Of a stretch of 64,000 nucleotides of DNA, positions 25,824 through 33,697 are shown piece after piece. The DNA is from CAYLLE01 sp964384485 (GTDB lineage: Bacteria > Spirochaetota > Spirochaetia > CAYLLE01): positions 1 to 64,000 of the forward strand of contig CAYLLE010000004.1 of assembly GCA_964384485.1 (NCBI GenBank), in the 5' to 3' direction. Below the pieces are notes generated by a model. The model did not search any database. It was not told where the DNA came from and saw nothing but the letters and a program-made list of their open reading frames with translations. Both the position numbers and the translations under genes were made by a program. Position 1 is the first letter of the stretch; each line of letters begins with the position of its first letter.

Positions 25824-26564
25824 ATGAACATTTTAATAACCGGCGGATCCCGGGGAATAGGACGGAATCTTGTCTTGAAATTCGCCCGGGAAGGATACGG
25901 CTGCGCGTTCACCTATCGGGGTAACAAGGATAAAGCGGAAGAAACCATTGCCCTGGCTAAAGAGGCAGCTCCGGATAGGGTTATCCGAAGTTATGCCCTA
26001 GATTTAGGAAATTCCGGGGAGATCGAGAAAACAGTTGACACCGTTTTGGACGACTTTGGAGATATCCACTGCCTGGTCAATAATGCCGCCATGCTCAGAG
26101 ATAACGCCGCGGCGTTTATGACCGACGATGAGTGGGAATCTGTAATCCGCACCAATTTATCCGGTCCGTTTTATATGATCCGGTCGCTCCTGATGAACTT
26201 TGTTTCGAACAGGATGGGAAGAATAATCAACATCTCATCACTGGCCCAGGACGGCAGCAGCGGTCAGGTCAATTACGCAGCCAGTAAAGCCGGGCTCATC
26301 GGTCTGTCCAACACCATAGCCCGGGAATACGGACCGAAAAATATTACATCGAATATCGTAGTCGTGGGATATGTCCCAACCGACATGACCAGGGACAATA
26401 TGGCTCAAAGACTAAAATCTATATGGGATCAATACTGTCCTATGAAGCGGAGCGGCAAAGCATCGGAAATTTCAGGTCTGGTTCACTATCTTACAACCCC
26501 TGATGCGTCGTTTATAAACGGTGAAATTATCCATGTCTCAGGCGGTCTCACCTATGTCCCATAA
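25824..26564 (+). CDS. 3-oxoacyl-ACP reductase (FabG-like SDR)
   Basis: A 246-residue short-chain dehydrogenase predicted to reduce beta-ketoacyl-ACP with NADPH. It has the cofactor motif TGGSRGIG (residues 6-13), NNAA (86-89), Ser in IINISSLAQ and the catalytic Y-x3-K (Tyr151, Lys155). The ATG at 25824 sits 1 base after the KS1 stop, with GAGGTT upstream. The longer frame start at 25812 was rejected. It supplies the ketoreduction step between KS1 and the HMG-CoA-synthase-like gene. Confidence 0.88.
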   Translation: MNILITGGSRGIGRNLVLKFAREGYGCAFTYRGNKDKAEETIALAKEAAPDRVIRSYALDLGNSGEIEKTVDTVLDDFGDIHCLVNNAAMLRDNAAAFMTDDEWESVIRTNLSGPFYMIRSLLMNFVSNRMGRIINISSLAQDGSSGQVNYAASKAGLIGLSNTIAREYGPKNITSNIVVVGYVPTDMTRDNMAQRLKSIWDQYCPMKRSGKASEISGLVHYLTTPDASFINGEIIHVSGGLTYVP

Positions 26565-26579
26565 AAAGGAGATGATTTA

Positions 26580-27809
26580 ATGAACACAGTAGGAATAGAA
26601 AAAATAAATCTTTATGGAAGTTCACTTTACCTTGATCAGCGTGATTTAGCTGTAGCCCGGGGACAGGAGCCTGAAAAGGTTGTCTCCGACTTCCTTATCG
26701 AATCCCGTTCGGTTAGTCCGCCTTGGGAGGACACAGTAACAATGGGAGCAAATGCCGCGTTACCCATGCTGTCAAAACAGGATCTTGAGGACATCGGTTT
26801 GTTGGTCGTGGGAACGGAAAGTTCCCTCGATTTCGGCAAACCCGTGAGTACGAATATCCACTCCGCCCTGGGACTCCATCCGAATGTCCGGAATTTCGAG
26901 ACGAAGCATGCCTGTTACAGCGGTGTAGCGGCGCTGGATACCGCAGTAAACTGGATTGCCTCCGGTCTGAACGGCGGGAGAAAGGCACTGGTCATTTCTA
27001 CCGATTTCAGCAGGATGCACCTGAATACCAAAGAAGAGTTTGTACTTGGCGGTGTTGCCGCGGCGGCACTGCTCAGTGAAACCCCTAAGGTGGTTGAATA
27101 TGAGACTCAAAATAAGGGGACCTGGACCACCGACGCGTATGATACATTCCGTCCCAGCGCTTTCCATGAAATCGGGAATAATGAGGTTAGCCTTTTCACC
27201 TATATGGACGCCTTAGAAGGAGCTTTTACTCATTATCAGGAGAGAACGGGCAATCAGTTTAACTTTGATAACGATTTCAGCAGATTAACTTACCATACCC
27301 CGTTCGCGGGTATGGCTTTTCAGGCCCACAGAACATTGTGTAATCTCACAAATCCGAGACCGAAAAAGGAAGTTAAAGAAGATTTTTCCCGCCGTGTTTA
27401 TCCGGGACTTCGTTTTGCCCAGCGGGTAGGGGGAACCTACGGTGCAAGCAACTTCGTCGCGTTATGCGGTCATCTTTCGGGATCTGAACCGGTAAAACCA
27501 GGCAGCAGGATCGGATTTTTTGCCTACGGATCAGGGGCTATCGGAGAATTCTATTCCGGCACGGTATGTGAAGAAGCAGTAAATGCGGTGGCTTCCATGA
27601 ATATTGATGACAAACTTGCATCCAGGCGTAACGTAACGGTGGATCAATACGAAATTCTCGAGCAGCTGAAAGAAGGGTACATTGAGAAATCGGATTTCAT
27701 TCCGCAGAAAGAGGGATTTGAAGAAGTATACCGTTCCCATTACCAAGGCACCGGGAAATTGGTGCTGAAAGGGGTGAAGGGGTTCTACAGGACGTATGAA
27801 CGGGTGTAG
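26580..27809 (+). CDS. HMG-CoA-synthase-like enzyme (HCS, PksG type)
   Basis: A 409-residue member of the hydroxymethylglutaryl-CoA synthase family. The catalytic residues are present: Glu80 (VVGTESSLDFGKP), acyl-accepting Cys112 (HACYSGVAAL) and His239 (YHTPFAGMAF). In polyketide beta-branching, such enzymes add an acetyl unit to the beta-keto group of an ACP-bound chain. The two following ECH genes are the exact partners of that reaction, while no mevalonate gene is near and MEP-pathway genes are present in the window. I therefore call it a beta-branching HCS. AAGGAG precedes the ATG at 26580. Confidence 0.88.
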   Translation: MNTVGIEKINLYGSSLYLDQRDLAVARGQEPEKVVSDFLIESRSVSPPWEDTVTMGANAALPMLSKQDLEDIGLLVVGTESSLDFGKPVSTNIHSALGLHPNVRNFETKHACYSGVAALDTAVNWIASGLNGGRKALVISTDFSRMHLNTKEEFVLGGVAAAALLSETPKVVEYETQNKGTWTTDAYDTFRPSAFHEIGNNEVSLFTYMDALEGAFTHYQERTGNQFNFDNDFSRLTYHTPFAGMAFQAHRTLCNLTNPRPKKEVKEDFSRRVYPGLRFAQRVGGTYGASNFVALCGHLSGSEPVKPGSRIGFFAYGSGAIGEFYSGTVCEEAVNAVASMNIDDKLASRRNVTVDQYEILEQLKEGYIEKSDFIPQKEGFEEVYRSHYQGTGKLVLKGVKGFYRTYERV

Positions 27810-27812
27810 CTG

Positions 27813-28634
27813 ATGGACAGGGTCATTATTTCCCGGGATTCAGGAGTATGCTACATAACCCTCAATGACGGCTCTAACGGGAACCGGCTTGACGGCCGTT
27901 TCATCAATGATATCCTTAATGGTCTTCGTGCTGCCGAATCGGACGGTTCGGTAAAAGCGGTCATGTTCCGTTCCTCGTCTCCTGTGTTTTCCCTGGGGAT
28001 GAATCTGGATTTAGCTGCCAAGAAATCCGGTAAAGGAGAAACAGCTGAGACGGCAGTAAAGTCTTACGGCAGAATGCTCAGCAGGATTCGCGGTCTGGTC
28101 AAGCCGGTTTTGGCTTTGGTGGAGGGGGAGGTTAAAGCCGGCGGTGTGGGCATTGTATGTGCCTGTGACGCTGTTCTTGCGTCCGAAACGGCATCATTTG
28201 AGCTGGGGGAGGTGTTATTCGGTTTGATACCTGCCAACGTGCTGCCCTATCTCCTTTTACGGATCTCTCCGCAAAAAGCCCGGTATCTAATCATGACAGC
28301 AAAAAAAATCGACGCTGCGGAAGCCCTGGCGATCGGTTTAGCTGACGAAGTCTTTCCCGCACAAGCAGCGGAAAAGACGGTCCGGAAAAGACTAAAAAAT
28401 ATATGCCGGTCATCTCCGAATGCATTAGCTGAAGTGAAACAATTTACGTCTAAGCTGCTCGATTTATCTTTTCATGAACAGCTTGATCCGGCGGTAGAAA
28501 AGCTCACGGAGATGCTGAAAAACGAAGATATACTGGAAGGAATCAGGTCCTTTCAGTCGGGAAATCTGCCTGTCTGGTTCGGCAAGTTTTCACCGAAAGA
28601 ACCAATTTCGCTACAACTGGAGGAAAAGGAATGA
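27813..28634 (+). CDS. Enoyl-CoA hydratase-like dehydratase ECH1 (PksH type)
   Basis: A 273-residue crotonase-fold protein. The stretch FELGEVLFGLIPANVLPYLL strongly resembles PksH, the ECH1 that dehydrates the HMG-like intermediate in beta-branching. The oxyanion-hole segments are FSLGMNLD and VKAGGVGIVCACDAV. It starts 3 bases after the HCS stop and overlaps ECH2 by 4 bases (ATGA), so HCS, ECH1 and ECH2 are one translational unit. Expected step: dehydration of 3-hydroxy-3-methylglutaryl-type ACP to the glutaconyl form. Confidence 0.85.
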   Translation: MDRVIISRDSGVCYITLNDGSNGNRLDGRFINDILNGLRAAESDGSVKAVMFRSSSPVFSLGMNLDLAAKKSGKGETAETAVKSYGRMLSRIRGLVKPVLALVEGEVKAGGVGIVCACDAVLASETASFELGEVLFGLIPANVLPYLLLRISPQKARYLIMTAKKIDAAEALAIGLADEVFPAQAAEKTVRKRLKNICRSSPNALAEVKQFTSKLLDLSFHEQLDPAVEKLTEMLKNEDILEGIRSFQSGNLPVWFGKFSPKEPISLQLEEKE

Positions 28635-29380
28635 AAGAAACAATCCGTTCCGAAATGGATGAACATGGTATTGCTTATCTGTATATGGAAGACAAAGAGG
28701 GGAAAAACATTTTTTCCGACACCTTTATAGAAGGATTCATCCGGGAAATAGAACACATCGAGACTGAACTCGAACCCTCTGTGCTCATCTTAAAAGGACT
28801 TGAAGATGTATTCTGCGGAGGAGCAGAAAAGGAAGGCCTTCTTGACCTTTGCGACGGTAAAGTTGTGGTAAAAGATCTCGTCCTCTCGGAACGGCTGATA
28901 AATACTCCGTTTCCGGTCATAGCGGCTATGGAAGGACACGCAATGGGCGGAGGATTAGTTCTGGGCCTTTGCAGCGATATCATTATAATGGCCCGGGAGA
29001 GCCGATACGGAGCTGTGTTCATGACTTTAGGCTTTACCCCCGGAATGGGGACAACGACGCTTCTGCCGGGACTTGTGGGACCGTATATCGCAAATGAAAT
29101 GATGTTCACCGGAAAAAGGTACCGGGGTTCCGAACTTGCCGGGAAAGGTGTACCGATCAATTATATTCTCCCGAAAAAAGAAGTTGTGACAAAAGCAGAA
29201 GATATCGCCCGTCAAATCGCTGAGCGGAATAAAAAATCGGTCTATTTACTGAAATATGCTCTTAGCGCAAAAAAGAAAAAACTGCTTGTCGACGCGCGGC
29301 TGCAGGAGGATATGATGCACCGGATTTCGTTCGGATTTTCGGAAACAAAAAAAATAATAGAAGAATTTTACGCTGGATAG
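28631..29380 (+). CDS. Enoyl-CoA hydratase-like decarboxylase ECH2 (PksI type)
   Basis: A 249-residue crotonase-fold protein. EGHAMGGGLVLGLCSDIIIM and MTLGFTPGMGTTTLLPGLVG match the ECH2 branch (PksI, CurF-ECH2), whose members decarboxylate the glutaconyl-type intermediate to leave a beta-methyl branch. It overlaps ECH1 by 4 bases. The pair of different crotonase homologues directly after an HCS gene is the classical signature of a beta-branching cassette. Confidence 0.85.
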   Translation: MKETIRSEMDEHGIAYLYMEDKEGKNIFSDTFIEGFIREIEHIETELEPSVLILKGLEDVFCGGAEKEGLLDLCDGKVVVKDLVLSERLINTPFPVIAAMEGHAMGGGLVLGLCSDIIIMARESRYGAVFMTLGFTPGMGTTTLLPGLVGPYIANEMMFTGKRYRGSELAGKGVPINYILPKKEVVTKAEDIARQIAERNKKSVYLLKYALSAKKKKLLVDARLQEDMMHRISFGFSETKKIIEEFYAG

Positions 29381-29397
29381 AATAAGGAGTGTACCCA

Positions 29398-30210
29398 ATG
29401 ATTACGATAGATTACACCGGTAAATCCGTTCTCATAACAGGCGGCACGAAAGGGATAGGGAAAGCTGCGGCATTGAATTTCGCCAGTGCCGGAGCCAGAA
29501 CGTATTTGACATACAAATGGGGATCCGCCGATGAGTCCGCCCTGTTCGATGAATTCCGTCAAACAGGAGGTCCGGAACCGGTACTGATTCAGGCTGATGT
29601 GTCTGTTGAGGAAGATACAAAAGCGCTTTTTTCAAAGATTGCTGAAACCGAAAAAAAGCTTAACGTTTTTATAAGCAATGTAGGCTTCGCTTCCACCCCT
29701 CAGAGTCTAAAAGATTATAAAAAGCGGTCTCTCTTCAAAACACTTGAATACAGTACCTGGCCGCTTATCGATTACACCCTCATGATAGAAAAAACTTTCA
29801 ATGCCTATCCTGACTACATCCTGGGTATATCCAGTGACGGTCCCGATCATTTCTATAAAGGATACGACTACGTGGCGGCCTCAAAGGCGCTGCTTGAGTT
29901 CTTCTCGAAGTATCTGTCGGCCCATCTTTTTGATGAAAACTGCAAAGTTAATGTAATCCGTTTCGGTACAGTGAAAACCGAGTCCTTTGACGCGGTGTTC
30001 GGTAACGATTTTTTTGAGTATCTCAAATCGGAAGGAATATCTTCTGAGAGGATCCTGACACCAGCCGAATGCGGTAAAACAATTTTCGGAATCTGCAGCG
30101 GTTTTATGGATACCGTGAATGGACAAATAATCACCGCGGACCGGGGTATAACCTATATGGATAACACCATGAGGCGGTATCAGCGCTGGAAAGAAGAAAA
30201 GGGACAGTAG
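29398..30210 (+). CDS. FabL-like enoyl-ACP reductase (SDR with Y-x6-K)
   Basis: A 270-residue SDR. The cofactor motif is TGGTKGIGKAAAL (residues 14-26), close to FabL's GSSRGVGKAAA. The active site reads YDYVAASKAL: Tyr156 and Lys163 are spaced Y-x6-K as in enoyl-ACP reductases, not Y-x3-K as in ketoreductases. It should reduce the enoyl double bond and would complete the reductive loop with the FabG-like and FabZ-like enzymes. AAGGAG at 29383-29388 supports the ATG at 29398. The C-terminal ~30 residues are an unusual charged extension. Assignment as reductase rather than another SDR is an inference. Confidence 0.72.
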   Translation: MITIDYTGKSVLITGGTKGIGKAAALNFASAGARTYLTYKWGSADESALFDEFRQTGGPEPVLIQADVSVEEDTKALFSKIAETEKKLNVFISNVGFASTPQSLKDYKKRSLFKTLEYSTWPLIDYTLMIEKTFNAYPDYILGISSDGPDHFYKGYDYVAASKALLEFFSKYLSAHLFDENCKVNVIRFGTVKTESFDAVFGNDFFEYLKSEGISSERILTPAECGKTIFGICSGFMDTVNGQIITADRGITYMDNTMRRYQRWKEEKGQ

Positions 30211-30234
30211 ATTCTATACAAAATCTATACATTT

Positions 30235-30271
30235 CAGCAATTTCAGGTAATGACGATTTATGTAATTGCTG
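30235..30271. repeat. Palindromic repeat copy E (short, diverged)
   Basis: Perfect 8-bp arms CAGCAATT (30235-30242) and AATTGCTG (30264-30271) enclose GATTTATGTAATT, a phrase close to ATGTAATT in copies A and B. GGCAATTTACGG just downstream (30300-30311) resembles another arm of the family. Confidence 0.45.
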
Positions 30272-30288
30272 GATACAGTGCTTAGAGG

Positions 30289-30317
30289 TTGATAGAAGCG
30301 GCAATTTACGGTATGGT
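30289..30317 (+). promoter_or_regulatory. Internal promoter before the ACP gene
   Basis: TTGATA (30289-30294), 17-base spacer, TATGGT (30312-30317). The -10 box overlaps an inverted repeat ATGGTA/TACCAT (30313-30318, 30326-30331). A short GCCGG-ATAA-CCGGC hairpin (30341-30354) would lie in the leader, before the AAAGGAG site of the ACP gene. Confidence 0.5.
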
Positions 30318-30379
30318 ACCCTCTATACCATTAAAACTGTGCCGGATAACCGGCTGCACCATTTAGAAAGGAGTGAAAA

Positions 30380-30625
30380 ATGACAAAACCTGAAGTCATG
30401 GAAGTAATCAAAAAAAATATCGTCGAAAATTTAGACGACATAGAAATGGATGATATTGATCCGAAAAAGTCTATGAAAGATTACGGAGCAAATAGTCTTG
30501 ATATGATTGAGGTTGTCTCCTGTTCCATGCGGGAACTCAACATTAAAATTCCGAGATCGGAATTGGCAGATATTGCCACAATAGACGAACTTGCCGATAA
30601 GTTCATGGAATATGTAGAAAATTAA
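30380..30625 (+). CDS. Acyl carrier protein of the lipid locus
   Basis: An 81-residue ACP. Phosphopantetheine is expected on Ser39 in DYGANSLDMIE. The usual FabF-pathway ACP reads GADSLD; the Asn before Ser resembles the donor ACPs of HMG-synthase cassettes (GANS-D), as far as I recall those. A strong AAAGGAG precedes the ATG. It is separated from the upstream genes by 169 bases holding its own promoter, and is followed 28 bases later by the oxoamine synthase gene. That placement suggests it delivers the finished acyl chain to that enzyme. Confidence 0.9.
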   Translation: MTKPEVMEVIKKNIVENLDDIEMDDIDPKKSMKDYGANSLDMIEVVSCSMRELNIKIPRSELADIATIDELADKFMEYVEN

Positions 30626-30653
30626 TCAAATTGACCGAGGTGCGGAGGATATA

Positions 30654-31910
30654 ATGTCAGATATTCTAAAATATAGCTTTGCTGATTTCCATTACAACGA
30701 TAACCCTGATGTCCTGTCTCCGCCGGAAGACTTTATCAAATGGGTAAACCATCCGGCGGTTAAGAACGGTTTCAGTTTTACCGAGCAGCAGCTTCTTGCC
30801 GCACCTCGGGCACGTACCGAAATCCTGAGTAATATTGACAATCAGAAGCGGAAAATCATCAACCTTACATCGTATAATTACCTCGGTCTTTCCACTCATC
30901 CCGAGGTTATTCAGGCCGCCAAGGAAGGTCTGGATCAGTACGGGATGGGTGCATCGGGAGCTCCCATGCTGTCCGGAACCTTCGATCTGCATACCGAATT
31001 TGCCAGACGGCTGGCTGAATTCAAACAGAAAGAAGCGTGCCTGGTGTACTCAAGCGGTTACGGCGGCAACATCGGGGCCATTCAAGGAATAATGCGGAAA
31101 GGTGATATCCTGATCCTCGATGAGAAATGTCACGCCAGTCTGGTGGACGGGGGAACCCTGGCACAGGTGAAAATGCTTTTCTTTGAGCATAACAATCCCG
31201 AATCACTGGTCGCCATGCTGGAACGGGCGAAAGGAAAACGTGTTCTCGTTGTAGTGGAGGGAGTTTATTCCATGGATGGAGACCTGGTTAAACTTCCGGA
31301 GGTTGTCGAAATATGCGACCAATACGGAGCAGGACTCTATCTCGATGAAGCCCATTCAACACTGATGTTCGGCGAAAACGGTAGGGGTGTGGCGGAACAT
31401 TTCGGTCTGGAAGACAAAGTCGGAGTCAGCTTTGGTACACTCAGTAAGTCTTTCGGAGGTGTAGGGGGATTTATCTGCTCAAACGCCGCTCTTATTCAAT
31501 ACATGAAAGGGTATTCCCATCCGTGGAACTTTTCCTGTGCCATATCACCGCCGGTTGTTGCAGGGCTTATAAAAGCACTTGAAGTTGCCACCAGGGACTC
31601 TTCTCTTCGGGATAAGCTGTGGGAAAATACAGCGTATCTTAAAAAAGGACTCACCAGTTTGAACCTCAATTTGGGAGATACCGCATCCCAGGTCATCCCG
31701 GTTATTATCGGTCCCGACGGAACCAAACTCATGTCCTTCGCGGCGGAGATGCAGAAGCGGGGACTCTTCCTTCAGCCGGTAGACTTCCCGGCCGTACCTG
31801 CCAATGCGAGGCGGTTCAGAATATCCGTTTCTTCCCAGCTGACGAAAGAAGATATGGATACTGTTCTAAATATCATCGAGGATGTAATTGTTAAAGGTTT
31901 GAAGTCCTAA
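30654..31910 (+). CDS. PLP-dependent alpha-oxoamine synthase (serine palmitoyltransferase-like)
   Basis: A 418-residue fold-type I PLP enzyme of the AONS/KBL/SPT family, which condenses an acyl thioester with an amino acid and releases CO2. Visible features are SSGYGGNIGAI (cofactor phosphate region), DEAHSTLMFG (231-240) with the PLP-pairing Asp and His, and Schiff-base Lys265 in GTLSKSFGG. GGAGG precedes the ATG. No biotin gene is near; the directly upstream ACP and surrounding fatty-acid genes argue for an acyl-ACP substrate, as for bacterial serine palmitoyltransferases. The amino-acid substrate cannot be read from the sequence. It overlaps the FabZ-like gene by 1 base (TAATG). Confidence 0.85.
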   Translation: MSDILKYSFADFHYNDNPDVLSPPEDFIKWVNHPAVKNGFSFTEQQLLAAPRARTEILSNIDNQKRKIINLTSYNYLGLSTHPEVIQAAKEGLDQYGMGASGAPMLSGTFDLHTEFARRLAEFKQKEACLVYSSGYGGNIGAIQGIMRKGDILILDEKCHASLVDGGTLAQVKMLFFEHNNPESLVAMLERAKGKRVLVVVEGVYSMDGDLVKLPEVVEICDQYGAGLYLDEAHSTLMFGENGRGVAEHFGLEDKVGVSFGTLSKSFGGVGGFICSNAALIQYMKGYSHPWNFSCAISPPVVAGLIKALEVATRDSSLRDKLWENTAYLKKGLTSLNLNLGDTASQVIPVIIGPDGTKLMSFAAEMQKRGLFLQPVDFPAVPANARRFRISVSSQLTKEDMDTVLNIIEDVIVKGLKS

Positions 31911-32464
31911 TGACCGATTCTTCTGAGCCTGACTATCAATCTCTTCTGAGGAAGTTTAGACGCAAGCCTCTCTTCCCGCTGGAACAGGACGACTTGTTCG
32001 TCCGGGTAGATTATTCCGGAGAAGATATAAAAAAACTAATTCCGCACCGGGATCCCTTTCTTCTGGTAGACAGAATTACCGGTCTCGATGTAACTAACCG
32101 CCGAATTATCGGAGAAAAGCACCTCTCCCCTGCATTGCCGGTATTCCAGGGGCATTTCCCGGGATATCCGGTATATCCCGGAACTCTGGAGGTGGAGATG
32201 CTCGGTCAATTAGGTCTTTGTCTCTTCCCGTTCATCCTGAGCGGTACCACGGATATCCCGGAATTTTCTGATCAGACCGCCATCCGGGCTACCCGGATTA
32301 TCGGCGCGTACTATGTAGAGCCTGTTCTGCCGGATACTACCGTGACAATACTTTCACAAGGGTATGAGTATGACGGGTATTTCGGCAGAAGCATCGGCCA
32401 GGTTATATCCGGCGGCAAAGTCTGCTGTGTTGCCGCCGGCGAGGTTATTTTCCTAGAATCGTGA
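31910..32464 (+). CDS. FabZ-like 3-hydroxyacyl-ACP dehydratase
   Basis: A 184-residue hot-dog-fold dehydratase. It has LIPHRDPFLLVDRI at the family's N-terminal motif, catalytic His82 in FQGHFPGYPVYPG and catalytic Glu96 in GTLEVEMLGQLG. About 40 extra residues precede the usual FabZ start. It would dehydrate the beta-hydroxyacyl-ACP made by the FabG-like enzyme. It is translationally coupled to the oxoamine synthase (TAATG). Its 3' end overlaps the convergent ketosynthase gene by 12 bases. Confidence 0.86.
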   Translation: MTDSSEPDYQSLLRKFRRKPLFPLEQDDLFVRVDYSGEDIKKLIPHRDPFLLVDRITGLDVTNRRIIGEKHLSPALPVFQGHFPGYPVYPGTLEVEMLGQLGLCLFPFILSGTTDIPEFSDQTAIRATRIIGAYYVEPVLPDTTVTILSQGYEYDGYFGRSIGQVISGGKVCCVAAGEVIFLES

Positions 32465-33697
32465 CATAATCAATACTGCATTATGGCCGCCGAATCCGAA
32501 AGAATCGGATAAAATGTGTTTTATATTTTTATCTTCCCTCGGTTCCTTGATCACATTAAGTTCAATCTTCGGGTCCTGGTTAAACTGATTTATTGTCGGA
32601 TGTATGATTCCCTTCTCGAACGCCATAATCGAAGCGATGGCTTCCACACTGCTCGACGCGGCGATAAGGTGTCCGATCATCGATTTTGTACTGTGTGCCG
32701 GACATTCGCGGATATAATCGCCGAAACTCATCTTGAGAGCCTTTGCTTCCATTTCATCACCCATAGGAGTGGAGGTGGCATGACAATTTATGAGGTCAAT
32801 ATCCTCCGGATTAAGCTTGGCCATATCCAAGGCCATTTTCACTGCCCGGGAGGAACCACGCGCTTCCGGATGGGGCGCAACTAAGTCATAGGCGTCGCTG
32901 GATACGCCGAAACCGGTGATCTCACAGTAGATTTTGGCACCCCTCCGTTTGGCATGTTCTAATTCTTCCAGACAAATACAGCCGCCTCCTTCTCCCATAA
33001 CAAACCCGTCCCGGTCTTTATCGAACGGCCGCGACGCTGTCTCCGGGGAATCATTCCTCGTAGACAGAGCCATTATATTGCCGAACGCCGCAACACCTGG
33101 TCTGCACAGGGCTGCCTCAGCACCGCCCGCAATCATGGCATCGGCCATTCCGTTTTTGATAAGCATCCAGGCAAGAAAAATGGCATGGTTACTGGTGGCA
33201 CAGGCTGAATTGACCGAAAATGTGGGAGCCTGCAGATTGTATTCCTGAGAAAGAAAGGCGGTGGATGTGTTCGGAATTGCGCTTACAATATAAAAGGGAG
33301 AAGCGCCGCTCATACCGGTGGTGTGTACTCTGGTGATATTATCAACATGAGCATTTACCCCGCCGGCACCGGTTCCGATTATCGCACCATATCGTTCCGG
33401 GGCTTTATCAACATCCAATCCTGAATCTATGATCGCCTGGGCTCCCGCTACATGACCAAAAACGATATACCGGTCGAGACGCCTCCGCATCTTCTTTGAT
33501 TTGAAATACTCTGATACATCGGGTATATCAACCTCCGCCGCAATCTGAACCGAATAATCTGATAAATCGGTATTCTGAGCTATCCGAACCCCGTTTTTTC
33601 CTTTAAGGAGATTTCCCCAGAACTCTTCTACGGTATTTCCGATTGGATTTATTGTCCCAAGACCGGTTATTACAACCCGCACATCATTATTATTCAT
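32453..33697 (-). CDS. fabF: Beta-ketoacyl-ACP synthase II (FabF type, KS2)
   Basis: A 414-residue condensing enzyme close to canonical FabF. The catalytic triad is Cys166 (NSACATSNHAI), His306 (NCHATST) and His343 (KSMIGHL), and the C-terminal FGFGGHNAVL motif is present. It is transcribed towards the locus and overlaps the FabZ-like gene by 12 bases at the 3' ends. AGAGGAAAGG lies before the ATG at 33697. It could serve general fatty-acid elongation or chain extension in this pathway. It differs clearly from KS1 at 24536, so the two probably have different jobs. Confidence 0.92.
   Translation of the reverse strand: MNNNDVRVVITGLGTINPIGNTVEEFWGNLLKGKNGVRIAQNTDLSDYSVQIAAEVDIPDVSEYFKSKKMRRRLDRYIVFGHVAGAQAIIDSGLDVDKAPERYGAIIGTGAGGVNAHVDNITRVHTTGMSGASPFYIVSAIPNTSTAFLSQEYNLQAPTFSVNSACATSNHAIFLAWMLIKNGMADAMIAGGAEAALCRPGVAAFGNIMALSTRNDSPETASRPFDKDRDGFVMGEGGGCICLEELEHAKRRGAKIYCEITGFGVSSDAYDLVAPHPEARGSSRAVKMALDMAKLNPEDIDLINCHATSTPMGDEMEAKALKMSFGDYIRECPAHSTKSMIGHLIAASSSVEAIASIMAFEKGIIHPTINQFNQDPKIELNVIKEPREDKNIKHILSDSFGFGGHNAVLIMSRF

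Noticed and set aside
26580..27809. HMG-CoA synthase as a mevalonate-pathway enzyme
   Set aside because: MEP genes ispG and ispH are present, no mevalonate gene is near, and the gene is coupled to ECH1 and ECH2.
30654..31910. Oxoamine synthase as biotin synthesis enzyme BioF
   Set aside because: No other biotin gene is near, and it follows a dedicated ACP gene inside a fatty-acid-type locus. BioF activity cannot be excluded from sequence, but context argues against it.
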